From: Armigeres subalbatus
Taxonomy: Eukaryota; Arthropoda; Insecta; Diptera; Culicidae
NCBI RefSeq assembly: GCF_024139115.2
Contig: NC_085139.1
Span: forward strand, 256,001,679-256,065,678
Length of the DNA: 64,000 nt
Direction: 5' to 3'
Below, piece after piece: positions 45,360-55,271 of this stretch (the stretch's first letter is position 1; each line of letters begins with the position of its first letter). The notes under the pieces are model-generated. The model saw only the letters and a program-made list of their open reading frames with translations. It was not told the origin of the DNA and did no database searches. The position numbers and the translations under genes are program-made.

Positions 45360-46403
45360 TTGGCGACGAGGAAAATCTACGAAAAGTGCGCGTGTGAGAA
45401 AAAAAAGTGCTGTTCCCCGGGCGATTGCCGGATAGGCAGTGTGCAGTTTTGCCTCCGGGGCGGAGAGCGATTTAAACAGCAGCGGTACAAAAAGTTTAGA
45501 CTGGTTGCAGAGCAGGTGGTAGATATCGGAACATTTCCGACTGGGATTTTCCGGAGAAGCGGTATTGGTAAAGTATAAAGGGATTGAAAAAGCTAGTGAA
45601 AGCACGTTTTTGTGGTGTATGAGGTGTATGAGGTGTATGGTAGTGATTTCATTTTATTGAAACAAAACAAACGGGAACACGGAGAAGAAAGACTTTTGAA
45701 AAAGATTTGTTGTTTGGATAAAAGATTTATTTTTCTTTTTATTGTATTAGTCGGTAATAATTATGCTAAATTGAAAATACGCCTATTGTTTTATTATTTT
45801 AACAGAAGGTTGGAACAACAAAAGAAAAGTGAAAAGTTTTTTGAAACTATTTAGTTAGTGATTAATAAGTGTTTTTCTTCTTTATATTCCATACAGATAG
45901 CGGCGATTGCCGGCGGACAGGTTTTCCCCTTTGAAACTTAAGTCCGCGGAAGGGTATTTACCGGAGCACAATAAATTTTCGGGTTTGGTATTATTGGATT
46001 GTGGTAAGTTGTTTTGTGATATTGTTTCCGTGATATTGTTTCTTTTATTTGAAATTCATATTTAAATAGTGAGAAAAGTGATTTTTTTTATTTTGGTATA
46101 CATTGTTCGTGAAAAAGTGCATTGTGTTGAGTAACAATTAGACAAAAGGCCGTTTATCGCATTAATGGCGGATACGCCTTAAATTGAGACGGTTTTGATG
46201 AATTTATTTGTTGATTTTTTTTCGATTTTTTTTTCTGATGATCAATGGAAGTATGTTGCTTTTGATAGATTGTGCGCAAATTATTTAAAACCAATTGAAA
46301 TATTTAATTTAGGGTGCTTATATGGTACCATTTTAACAAATTATTTTGAAACATTTATCCGAATTATTTTGGGTTTATTATTTTATAAAATTTTAATTGT
46401 TGG

Positions 46404-47348
46404 TTGGTTTTAAAAGTTATAGAAATGATTTCGTACGTAGCACCAAATATCGATCCGTACCGTAAGGGACAATCTTTTGCATCATGGTTTAAGCGGTTAG
46501 GGTACCATTTTCGTATCAACAAAGTAGCAGATGCCGACAAGAAAGACCACTTGTTCCTTCTTGGAGCCTTAATCCAACGTTTCAAATTTGGTTCCCGAGT
46601 ACAACAACCTGGTGAAACAGCCAGTGAATTTCTTTTTTCGCTTAAACTCCAAACTGAGTATTGTAATTTCAAGGGTGATAAACAGGATCGTATACTTGAT
46701 CGAATTGTCATTGGCTTGTCGGATGACGCCTTGAGACAAAAGTTATTAGCGGAAGATGGGGACAAATTGAATCTCGCTCAAGTTGAGAAAATTATTTCTA
46801 CATGGGAGTTAGCTGCTTCTAATGCAAAAATATTAACTCAAGACAATTCTTTTAAACAAATCGCTTCTATTGTTGGAAGACGTGGTAAACGCGTGGCAGA
46901 TTCAAATCAAGGGTATTGTTCAGTGGGCCGAACAGGCTATAGACATTTTTCAGGTGATGACGAGCCCAACGCAAAACCCTACAATAGGTACAACGATCGA
47001 GTGAATCATCGTTCGCAGACAGGACGGGCCAGCCAAATGCGACTCCAGGAACAGCGAAAACAGTATGCAGTGGTTCACCCGGTGGAAAAGAAAAGCGATG
47101 AACAATTAGTAATCGACCGGCGAGTGTGTTACTATTGTGGAGTTCGAGGACATGTTCGCAGGAGGTGCCCGAAGCTGGAACAATTCAAGAGGATCAACAA
47201 CATCAACATTGAAAAATCCTGCACGAATAATGACGATAATTTGTCGAGCATGATTAGTTGTTGGGAAGACAAGAGTGATGATTGGATCCAGGTGAATTAC
47301 AGTGCATGCATGTTTCCTCCATCAACAAAAGTTGTCCATGTTTACTAG
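46404..47348 (+). CDS. gag: gag-like protein of the LTR retrotransposon
   Basis: The frame is 314 aa; an inner ATG at 46425 (MISYVAPNIDPY) is the more likely start because it fits the family. Gag packages the RNA into particles. The capsid-like region has FASWFKRLGYHFRINKV and RFKFGSRVQQPGETASEF, but the stretch normally between them is missing. A single CCHC zinc knuckle CYYCGVRGHVRRRC lies near residues 246-259. The frame overlaps the next one by 67 nt in the -1 register, so a -1 shift would be needed for fusion; no classical slippery heptamer was obvious. Confidence 0.85.
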   Translation: MVLKVIEMISYVAPNIDPYRKGQSFASWFKRLGYHFRINKVADADKKDHLFLLGALIQRFKFGSRVQQPGETASEFLFSLKLQTEYCNFKGDKQDRILDRIVIGLSDDALRQKLLAEDGDKLNLAQVEKIISTWELAASNAKILTQDNSFKQIASIVGRRGKRVADSNQGYCSVGRTGYRHFSGDDEPNAKPYNRYNDRVNHRSQTGRASQMRLQEQRKQYAVVHPVEKKSDEQLVIDRRVCYYCGVRGHVRRRCPKLEQFKRINNINIEKSCTNNDDNLSSMISCWEDKSDDWIQVNYSACMFPPSTKVVHVY

Positions 47349-49009
47349 AACTGGATATTCAAGGTATCAATGTGCAGATGGAGATTGATAGTGGCTCAGA
47401 CGTTTCCGTGGTTGGTAAGAAGCTATTTTTGGTTGAATTCAATGTTCCCCTGGAAAAAAGTTCCAATAGTTTGATAGTGGTAAACGGTTCTCGATTGAAA
47501 ATTGCTGGAGAAGTTATAGTTTCGGTTATTTTTCGGAATATAAAGGCAAAATTAAAACTTCTGGTATTGGATAGTGATCATGATTTTGTTCCTTTATTTG
47601 GGAGAACCTGGTTGGATGTTTTCTTTCCCAACTGGCGTAATAGTTTTGATAAACAAGTAACTGGAAACAGAATAATTGAACATAAGAACAACGACTTAAT
47701 GAATTATGTCAAGACTAAACTGTCTGATGTTTTCATTAAAGATTTTTTTACTCCTATTAAAGGTAATGAAGCCGAGTTGGTTTTAAAAATTGACACACCT
47801 ATTTATAGGAAAGCTTTTGACGTTCCCGATGCATTAAGGGATAATAGTGCTGATATTTGTTTGCGATTCCCATTGGAGCAGTCAGTTGCTGATTTGAACA
47901 AAAAATTTAGTGCTTGTGATACTTCTGCTGTTATGGCAGAGCAACCAAAACAGTTGATTAATACGAAATGGATTCCTTCCACAAAACATTTTGGTAGAAT
48001 ACACCAAGGATTTTTCTACTACAAACATCACGTTCATTTATTGAACGTTGATGGCTTTTCAAATTGGATGGAAGTTGAATGGATGAAAAATAGAACGGAA
48101 TGTAAAAAAATGATAAAACTACTGTTAGCATATTTGGCTAAATTTGGGTTTCCAGACAGAATGTCAAGTAGTGGTCCTCTATTAAGTCCTCATTTCTTTG
48201 AGAGGCAAGGAATATGGGGTTTAAACAATCCTCCGTATAATATTGCTATTAATGGCAAGGAGGAGAGAATAGTTGGAATGGTTAAATATGTAATGAGAAT
48301 GATTTTGCTCGACCCAAAGTACTTATACGCAGAATTGGAGGATCTAATTGGACTATTTTTAATATATTTTAAAAATGGTATGACGATGGAAGGATTTATT
48401 TCTTCTCAGAAAGTTTTAGTATATACTTTTAAACTGTTAATCAATATGATTAATGTAAAGCAATACAACAATAACAGTAAAGTACCATTAATTAGCTGTG
48501 ATTATCTCAATGATGAATTAATTACTAGATCTAATGATGATATTGGCAAAAAGCATAGAAAAGATCTTTTGGACAGCCTGATGGCTGATGATGCCTTATG
48601 GTACAGGAACAGTAACCCTCAGGATAAATGGTTGTATGCTAATTTTCGTAAACGTATTTGTAAAAATATTTTACAGACTACAGTTGGAGGCGGAATGACG
48701 GCCACGGTACTCCGAAGTCAAATGAAGGCCGTTGGCGATGCGCGCGTCCGGAGATGTCAATCGATGATGGTACATGTCGATCCCTATGTCGATGATCCCG
48801 ATCCATTACCACAACGAAGAACGCGTGTCGATGATGAGTCAGCGAAAAGCCCTTCCGGGGATTCTCGGAGTGAGCATTGTGGAGGTTCCAGTCGCCGGTC
48901 AAGCCGCATCGAAAGAAGAATAAGTAAATCGAATTTGGCGCTCGATGGCCTGCCAAGGTATTCGAAAAGAAGAAATTATATCAGATGTGATCGAATAATT
49001 GTTTGGTAA
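47282..49009 (+). CDS. pol: Protease-integrase fusion frame, RT and RNase H missing
   Basis: The frame is 575 aa. An aspartic protease is near residues 24-110 with active-site DSGSD (36-40). At 172-187 the sequence reads like the start of RT (PIYRKAFDVPDALRD) and then switches to a decayed integrase zinc region and core (about 190-345: HFGRIH, DGFSNWMEV, FGFPDRM, NPPYN, NGKEER). The usual integrase Asp at HIDF is replaced (HQGF, 241-244), and the Asp of SDNGP is Ser (SSSGP, 295-299). Only the Glu of the triad is kept (E328). The C-terminus is Arg/Ser-rich. One long open frame with these losses is unusual. Confidence 0.85.
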   Translation: MDPGELQCMHVSSINKSCPCLLELDIQGINVQMEIDSGSDVSVVGKKLFLVEFNVPLEKSSNSLIVVNGSRLKIAGEVIVSVIFRNIKAKLKLLVLDSDHDFVPLFGRTWLDVFFPNWRNSFDKQVTGNRIIEHKNNDLMNYVKTKLSDVFIKDFFTPIKGNEAELVLKIDTPIYRKAFDVPDALRDNSADICLRFPLEQSVADLNKKFSACDTSAVMAEQPKQLINTKWIPSTKHFGRIHQGFFYYKHHVHLLNVDGFSNWMEVEWMKNRTECKKMIKLLLAYLAKFGFPDRMSSSGPLLSPHFFERQGIWGLNNPPYNIAINGKEERIVGMVKYVMRMILLDPKYLYAELEDLIGLFLIYFKNGMTMEGFISSQKVLVYTFKLLINMINVKQYNNNSKVPLISCDYLNDELITRSNDDIGKKHRKDLLDSLMADDALWYRNSNPQDKWLYANFRKRICKNILQTTVGGGMTATVLRSQMKAVGDARVRRCQSMMVHVDPYVDDPDPLPQRRTRVDDESAKSPSGDSRSEHCGGSSRRSSRIERRISKSNLALDGLPRYSKRRNYIRCDRIIVW

Positions 49010-49076
49010 ATATTTGAAAGTTACGTTTCCTTCTCAAGTCTTCTAGACTATCGAAAGTCTTGAAAAAGGGAAGGAT

Positions 49077-49345
49077 TGATGTGTACCTTAAAATGATTTA
49101 AATGTACATTCCGTGTATTTTATGGTAACATAATTTATAGCGAACGGTAATGACCGATACCGTTCTAATAAATGGTCCGGCGACTGTCGGCCTCTTTCAA
49201 CACGAACCACCAAGCGAGTAACATCTCCTTTTACAACAGCTCCGAAACCCTTCAAGTATTTATTATAATTTAATTAACCAATCGTTCCTCCGCGAGTATC
49301 TCCGTTCGGTTCCGTCTACCTCAGTCGCTCTTGCCGGTTATAATA
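49077..49345 (+). repeat. 3' LTR
   Basis: Same as the 5' LTR base for base by eye, preceded by the purine tract at about 49062-49075 and followed by the ATAC duplication (49346-49349). Confidence 0.9.
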
Positions 49346-49621
49346 ATACCATGGTACAAAAATCTTGAAATGAGTGCTATACCAATTATTGTCTTCATTA
49401 AAGATAGCCTTGAAATTATTTTCTTGTCGCCTTGTACTATGGTACGAATACCACTAGTGTGTGCCCCATATGACACGATGATACTTTTATGCCCAGGGAA
49501 GTCGAGACAATTTCCAATCCGAAAATTGCCTAGACCGGCACCGGGAATCGAACCCAGCCACCCTCAGCATGGTCTTGCTTTGTAGCCGCGCATCTTACCA
49601 CACGGCTAAGGAGGGCCCCCG

Positions 49622-50479
49622 AAAGTGATGTAGTTATTATGAATTTGTCGTTCGTAGATTATTACGGTACGGTTCATCGTCTTGTTTGTCTCTCAATTGA
49701 GTCATCGTCTTTGAGAATTGTGCTACCGTTGTTTACCGTAAGTTTGATCCTCGATAGTTTCTTCGTATTTAGATTTGTTTGTAACTGAATTAATTGTTTG
49801 TTTAGAATCGTCCGCTAGTCTGAAGACAAAGAGCAGGAAAAGGTTTGTTAAGGAAGAAAACTAGATTGTATGTTTATTGTATTTTATTTTTTATGTTATT
49901 ATTCAAGAAAATATATTTTTAGTTGAGTTCGTTCACCAACCCACTTGAGATCATTTTCTTGCACCCGGAGGGTGTAACATATGTAGATGACAGCCGTTTC
50001 AGGGGGCTGGAAAGAACCGAGAAAACCATTGACATAGGGAGAGATATCATCGAGATATAGAACATCGAGATGCAGAGATTACCCAAAGGTTTCCTCGTGC
50101 TCAGAACGTTCGTAAATTCTTGAAATGTTTTTGACGAGAGGTATCATTCTTGAAGATCTGAGGCTTAGCCCTACAAAAAAAAACATATGAATCCATCTAG
50201 CGGTGATGATGCCTTTCTCGATTCAATCATTTGGTTTCGCCACATACACACGGACTGACAGACATTTGTTCAGTTCGACGAGCTTTTGAACGTTTTTGAA
50301 CGTTGGAGGTACATATTTTGGTAATATTTTGAAATTCAAATATGTTTTTTTTTAATTCCTTAGCTAAACATTTCAAATCAAGATTTCTCGAGATTCCTCC
50401 TGAAGTTTTTTTTTAATTGATACAGACGTACAGAATTACCTGAGCTGAGTTGAATCATCCATTGGAATCATCGTAGGTT
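49622..50479. other. Unassigned, repeat-like DNA
   Basis: No gene. 50190-50300 has 'ctttctcgattcaatc...cacacacggactgacagacatttg...gttcgacgagctttt', similar in character to the 35928 repeat. The remainder is AT-rich. Confidence 0.35.
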
Positions 50480-50830
50480 TTCTTTTGAGGCGAATGAACC
50501 ACGAATTGCATCAGCTGTTGGGAGAACCATCCATCGTTCACACCGCGAAAATCGGACGACTGCGATGGGCCGGGCACGTAGCCAGAATGTCGGACAGTAA
50601 CCCGGTGAAAATGGTTCTCGACAACGATCCGACGGGCACAAGAAGGCGAGGTGCGCAGCGGGCAAGGTGGATCGATCAGGTGGAAGATGACTTGCGGACC
50701 CTCCGTAGACTGCGTGATTGGCGACGTGTAGCCATGGACCGAGCCGAATGGAGAAGACTCTTATATACCGCACAGGCCACTTCGGCCTTAGTCTGAATAA
50801 ATAATAATAATAATAAAATAATAATAATAG
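50480..50830 (+). pseudogene. LINE 3'-end fragment with AATAATA tail
   Basis: An intact frame (50485-50796) gives the LINE C-terminal tail: GRLRWAGHVARMSDSN, NDPTGTRRRGAQRARWIDQV, AEWRRLLYTAQATSALV. It is followed by a (AATAAT)n end. It is the cleanest of the three copies of this tail and shows the empty site for the MITE at 19748. Confidence 0.85.
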
Positions 50831-51261
50831 GGTTTCTTTTATTCTCCTTTGTTAAAAATTGTTAATTGACGTTCGTCGCATAGAACAATGCTTGCTTGTG
50901 TAAACAATAAATTGCCAGTGATTTCAAGCATAATTATTCAAAACGACGTATGTAACAATTATGAGGATTCGAGAAATCCTTTGCAGAAAGTTGGCAAAAC
51001 TTTTAAAAACTAAACCTTTTCTCCGCTGGCATGCATCAAAACATGACACTTAATAAGCGTGCTTCACGCCATAGCTCATTTAATTCAAATTTCCTGTGAA
51101 AAACGATAAAAATATACATACACCGGAATGCTGTACATACGTCGCTGTACATTGGTCGGTTTTCCATAGTGCACGATTGACGCAACTGCAGTTTTGTTTT
51201 GTTTTGCTTTTTTGGTTCATAAACATAGGTTGCTCTTAGTTCCCATATGTTAAAGCGACGT

Positions 51262-51428
51262 AAGGGGTCGTACACCAATTACGTAAGCACTTATGGGGGG
51301 AGGGGGTATCTTTCGTTTTCTTACGCTCCATATAAATAAAAAATGATTTATATGGGAAAAATCTTACATGGGGGAGGGGGGTTGAAAAACCCAGAAAAAA
51401 TGCTTACGTAATTAGTGTACGGCCCCTA
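51262..51428. mobile_element. MITE with AGGGGTCGTACACCAATTACG ends
   Basis: AGGGGTCGTACACCAATTACG at the left and its complement CGTAATTAGTGTACGGCCCCT at the right enclose 130 bp with G-rich and C-rich inner boxes. Confidence 0.8.
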
Positions 51429-51460
51429 AGTAACAGTGAGACTTCAAAATAGAAAATTCT

Positions 51461-51660
51461 ACATAGGGGGAAAGACGGCTTTGGCAGGTTTTGTTCTATT
51501 ATTGGCAGGGGGGTTTTTGTCGACTAAATTTTATGAAATTTGGCCACAATATTCTTTGATATGCAAAGAATGTTCTGGCCAATTTAAGCCTAGTCAGTCA
51601 TAAAAAACCCCCCTGCCAATAATAGAACAAAACCTGCCAAAGCCGTCATTCCCCCTACGT
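51461..51660. mobile_element. Foldback MITE with about 60-bp near-perfect arms
   Basis: ACATAGGGGGAAAGACGGCTT, continuing through TTGGCAGGTTTTGTTCTATT, pairs with the complementary right end for about 60 bp with few mismatches. The 75-bp loop is AT-rich. Confidence 0.85.
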
Positions 51661-52872
51661 TGATTTGTAAAAAGATTAAATAAGGCATTTTATGAGACAG
51701 ATCGAAACAGCTGATTTTCTCGCGTTTATCTACTTTGACAATTAGTGGGAGCCCGTTTGTTTGGTAATTTCGCGCTGAACATTCCAATGGGTCCTATCAT
51801 CAATTCTGCCTGGTTTACTTTTTGTCTACCACTTTAGAACAAAGTTTTTCATATGATTCTTAAAACGTGTCGTTAGATTATTCATACCATTGCATTCTAA
51901 GCATGAAATGCTGAAGAAAACACAAATGAAAAGTAAAACGTTACAAACATTATTTTGTGTTCGGACCTAACGGAATGTTCACGCAGAATCATACCAAAAC
52001 AAAACATTAGAAGTAAATATTGTCTATCCGGAATAAATTTATACCGCTTTTTATATCGATGTTGGATTTTTCTCCAGATACAGGCTACTTTCCCAACTTC
52101 GGAAGTAGTGCGCTGGATTCGCATAAAGATGCGCTAAACAACGCATCAATTAGTTTGACAAATAAAACTTCGGAAGAAAGTTCGGTTCGGAAGTCCCGAC
52201 TTCCGAATTCTTACTTGGTGCTACGCCGACAATAATCGGGCCACCGCGAAACGTCTCATAAAATGCCTTATTAAAGAATTTTAAGATCTAAAATCAGTTA
52301 AATCGATTTTTTTTTCTTCTTTATTAAATAGGCTTTCAGCTCTTGGCTGGTTCACCTCTGCAAAGTTAAATCGATGCGTATTATATAAAGTCGCGTGTGA
52401 TTGTCATGTTGTATTAAAACCTCGTTTTGTTTACTTTGGTTACATACGTCCTTATGAAAAATTAGGCTTGAATTGGTTTTAAACGTTTTCGGGAGCGAAA
52501 CGATTTTTTGGCAAATGAGTGAAATGATGCGTATTGGCATGAAAAACTCACGCATGATGCAATTAACTCGCAAACGAGTTTGCTCGTGCGGGAGAGCTCG
52601 ATGAGTGAGTTTTATGAATGATTTTACCAACACTGAACGGTTTATCGGAGCACCGTGGGCAGACATCTGCAAACCCTGGTTACAAAGAAAATATTTTGAA
52701 TTGTTCCAAATACGACAGATTTTAGCAGGCCGATTATCGGGGAAACTGGAGAAGCATTGCTCAAGTACTTTATTTTAGTATGCTAATAAATCTATGGTTA
52801 CGTGGCAAGCACTTTTTTTGTTGTGATAAATCACTATGCATTTATTAGAACAGTATTTTGTCTAGAGCATAC
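51661..52872. other. Intergenic, no features recognised
   Basis: AT-rich sequence between the MITEs and the 3' end of BAP60. Frames up to 106 codons have no motif or splice support. Confidence 0.4.
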
Positions 52873-52878
52873 TTTATT
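52873..52878 (-). terminator. AATAAA poly(A) signal for BAP60
   Basis: TTTATT on the plus strand (AATAAA on minus) lies about 280 nt after the BAP60 stop codon; a second copy is at 52841-52846. Confidence 0.5.
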
Positions 52879-53159
52879 AATCATAATTGCTTTACTGTGT
52901 GTAGTATTCTAGAGCACAATATTATTATATATTATCGTTAAATCAATATTATGAATCCAGACCACATGAAAAGAGTATCATACTACGATGTCAAAAACAA
53001 AAAGTAGAAACCTCGCGAATTGTTCGAAAAGGCTAAACTCACCTGATTAAGGTCTCCTTTATCGCTCGGCTCCCGCCTACATCTACTTAAAAATATGCAC
53101 GTCGATAAAATGATAAGCAAACGATAGATTTGTATGGGCCACCAGTCGCTCCTCCACAC

Positions 53160-54824
53160 CTAAGAGTTCCGAATCCCCAGCGCCTGCTCCAGTTCGGCAC
53201 GCTTCTGGTTGACCTTGGTGAAAAAGTAGCGGGAAACCGCTTCCTGCGTCCACGGTTGATAGTAAAACTCTGCCCGGCGTTCCTCCTCCGGATTGCCGAC
53301 GATATCGGTCATCGTCTTGAGATCGCGCGTCTGGGAAACGATCCACTTGTGGATGAACGTCTGCGGATCCTTGGCGAAGCTCAGGAAGAATTCCCGGTTC
53401 GTCTTGAGTTGATTTATAGTTTCCACCGTGTCATGGATCTTGCTGTCCAACGTTTGAATCTCCTGCTGGGAGGCAGTGCTCAGCAGGAAATTGTTCATCT
53501 GATTTTTGAGGGTGTCGTCCACCTCGACATCAATGTCGTAACAAGCGGTTTGCTTGTTCTCCAGACCACCTTCCACGGTGATGACGTGATTGATAACAAT
53601 CGGATCCGGAGGGTGCAACAGCGGGTTCAAGCGTTGCGGAATCTCCGCAAATTTCATGCGCTGACAACCGAAAATCTGTTCTAGATATTTATCGCACGTG
53701 ATATATTCGCGCTCATGGGCGTCCTGTAGTTTGTGCGTCTTGATGTACTGCCACAAGGCGGAAATGATAACCGGGCGAGTTTGGGTGTGAACTCCCAGCA
53801 GTCGTGCCAGTCGCGGATCCAATTTGAACTGCAACGGCTGATAATCCAGCAGTAACAGAATCGTGCATCGGACATTGCGATCTCCAGGACGCTTGACCTG
53901 GAATCCGTCCGTCTCCTGAGTGGAATGTGTGCGGTGCCACTCGACCAGATGATTGTCCGGTCCATACAGTTCCTTATCCAGCTCAATGACCAACGATTTG
54001 AAGAAGCTGGAAAACTTACGCTTGATCTTGTTCGGGTCGGATTTGTTGTCCTCCAGCAGACGACCTTCCACACGAAGTTCCCACGACGCAACCGAACTTT
54101 CCGCGCCCTGATCACCACCCTCGGTTTCCTTACTCGGGTAGAACGTGTTCGAAATGAAGATTCGAAGCTTACGCTTCTGCTTCATAGGACGCTTCAAGGC
54201 TTCCTGAATATCCAGCCTTTTGCGCATAATGGTAGCGTCCAACTTACGTTCGAACGCCAACAGATCCATATAGGCTTGCGATTCCGGTACCAGGTCGCGT
54301 ACCTTTTGAGGCAAAATTTTGTCTGCTAACTTCTTCTTCTTTTTCACTGGGAAGTCACTGAAAAAACAAATGAGTTGAGTAATCTTTTTAGGACGTCTAC
54401 TTCCGTGAAAGTTCCTACCTCTTAGCCGGCGGTTGGCTCATCGTGCTGCGATTATCCGCCGGACGTTTACTCCCCCCGGAAGACCCACTCGGCATCGGTG
54501 ACCCACGCATACTCCCCGATTGGAATCCCGGCTGCATCGGACGCTGATGCATTGCTGGCTGGCTTGGGGGCGGAGGCCCTCCAGGCATCTGGGGAGGCGG
54601 AGTATATCCACGGGGCTGAACAAAGTAAACCCAATGCTCGGTAACGTGAGAAAAAAAAATCTATTTGATTGGCAACTCACCGGAAAGTTGTTCCCTGGTC
54701 CGTACGGACGCATCCCGGGCGGTGGTTGATTTGGCTGTCCGGCCGGAGAAGGTGGATAGCGCTGTGGGCCGGGAGCTCCGGGTGGAGCACCACTGGGCCC
54801 CGCTGGAGGAAAGCGTTGCGACAT
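53160..54824 (-). CDS. Bap60: Brahma-associated protein 60 kDa (SMARCD homologue)
   Basis: This subunit links transcription factors to the BAP/PBAP (SWI/SNF) chromatin-remodelling complexes in the nucleus. The coding exons are 54824-54681, 54615-54419 and 54357-53160, joined in phase to 512 aa (human SMARCD1 is 515). Residues 1-110 are Pro/Gly/Gln/Met-rich. The conserved core starts at [12 protein letters not shown] (about 119), includes [19 protein letters not shown] and LRIFISNTF, and has a SWIB domain at about 291-361 ([20 protein letters not shown]). The C-terminal region ends [11 protein letters not shown], as in the family. Downstream residues [15 protein letters not shown] are diagnostic. 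Confidence 0.97.
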
Positions 54825-54883
54825 TTTTTTTCGGCGCTTCCTGCTCCTGCTGGCAGTTAAATCACTCACTAGATCGATTAAAT

Positions 54884-55072
54884 CTGAAAACACATAATAT
54901 GGTAGATTGCGTTGACACACTTTATTGAAGGAAAACTGATCAGAAATTTACAAAATTTGCGAAAAACCAAGCAGCGACGACAAGTTTTTCTTCTCCGAGG
55001 ATGCGATTTTGACAGCTCTGTTCGGCATTTTGTTTTCCACACGCACACATTGTAAGCACACACGTTACTTAC
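54884..55072 (-). other. Intron in the BAP60 5' UTR, with tiny uORF
   Basis: The donor ATGGGTAAC|GTAAGT (exon end 55073) and acceptor TTATGTGTTTTCAG|ATTT (exon start 54883) fit a leader intron of 189 nt. Splicing creates a four-codon uORF, M-G-N-I-stop, upstream of the BAP60 start. The splice sites are seen; use of them is inferred. Confidence 0.5.
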
Positions 55073-55073
55073 G

Positions 55074-55271
55074 TTACCCATGATGTTGGTAACGTAGGAG
55101 GATTTTGGTATTCTCTCAGATCTCACGAGCTGATGGGATCTGACAAAAAAAAATAAAGCGCGCGTTAGTTAGTGGACTTGTTTATCTGGCGGTTAGTATT
55201 CTTCGGCTTCCAAAAATGCTTAAATTGATATGATTTTAAATATATTTTCATTATTTTAGTGGATTGTTAAA
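55074..55271. promoter_or_regulatory. Shared divergent promoter, BAP60 and WRN-type exonuclease
   Basis: The BAP60 leader exon and the exonuclease start codon are less than 200 bp apart and face away from each other. No TATA box is seen for either. The space is too short for two separate extended promoters, so a bidirectional promoter is likely. Confidence 0.5.

Larger units (their letters stand above)
45091..49345 (+). mobile_element. Ty3/gypsy (mag-like) LTR retrotransposon lacking RT and RNase H
   Basis: 269-bp LTRs at 45091-45359 and 49077-49345 read identical. A 4-bp ATAC duplication flanks the element. The primer-binding site TGGCGACGAGG (45361-45371) is complementary to the 3' end expected for tRNA-Ser(GCU), as in the mag group. 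The polypurine tract GAAAAAGGGAAGGA ends just before the 3' LTR. Total length is 4255 bp. It has gag and a protease-integrase frame only. The gag also seems shortened between its capsid parts. Confidence 0.9.
45064..49467. mobile_element. MITE of GGGGACACACTTGTGG type, itself interrupted
   Basis: The left end GGGGACACACTTGTGGTATTC (about 45065-45085) pairs with GAATACCACTAGTGTGTGCCCC (about 49447-49468). The interior after the LTR element (ATACCATGGTACAAAAATC...) matches the intact copy at 44716-44864. The LTR retrotransposon sits near its left end. Confidence 0.8.
44920..49621 (-). mobile_element. Feilai-type SINE split by later insertions
   Basis: The SINE tail and body (TTCTTCTTCTTCTTATTGGC...GAGGCTAA, 44920-45060) and its head (GACACGATGATAC...GGGAATCGAACCC...GAGGGCCCCC, about 49468-49621) are in minus orientation. 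They are separated by 4.4 kb of inserted MITE and LTR retrotransposon. Joining the halves restores the order seen in the intact copies. Confidence 0.85.

Noticed and set aside
47282..47348. Classical -1 slippery site in the gag/pol overlap
   Set aside because: The overlap is in the -1 register, but I could not find an X-XXY-YYZ heptamer in the gag phase, so frameshifting is left open.
53130..54329. Plus-strand frames of 184 and 134 codons
   Set aside because: Antisense shadows of BAP60 exon 3, which is explained over its full length by a conserved protein.
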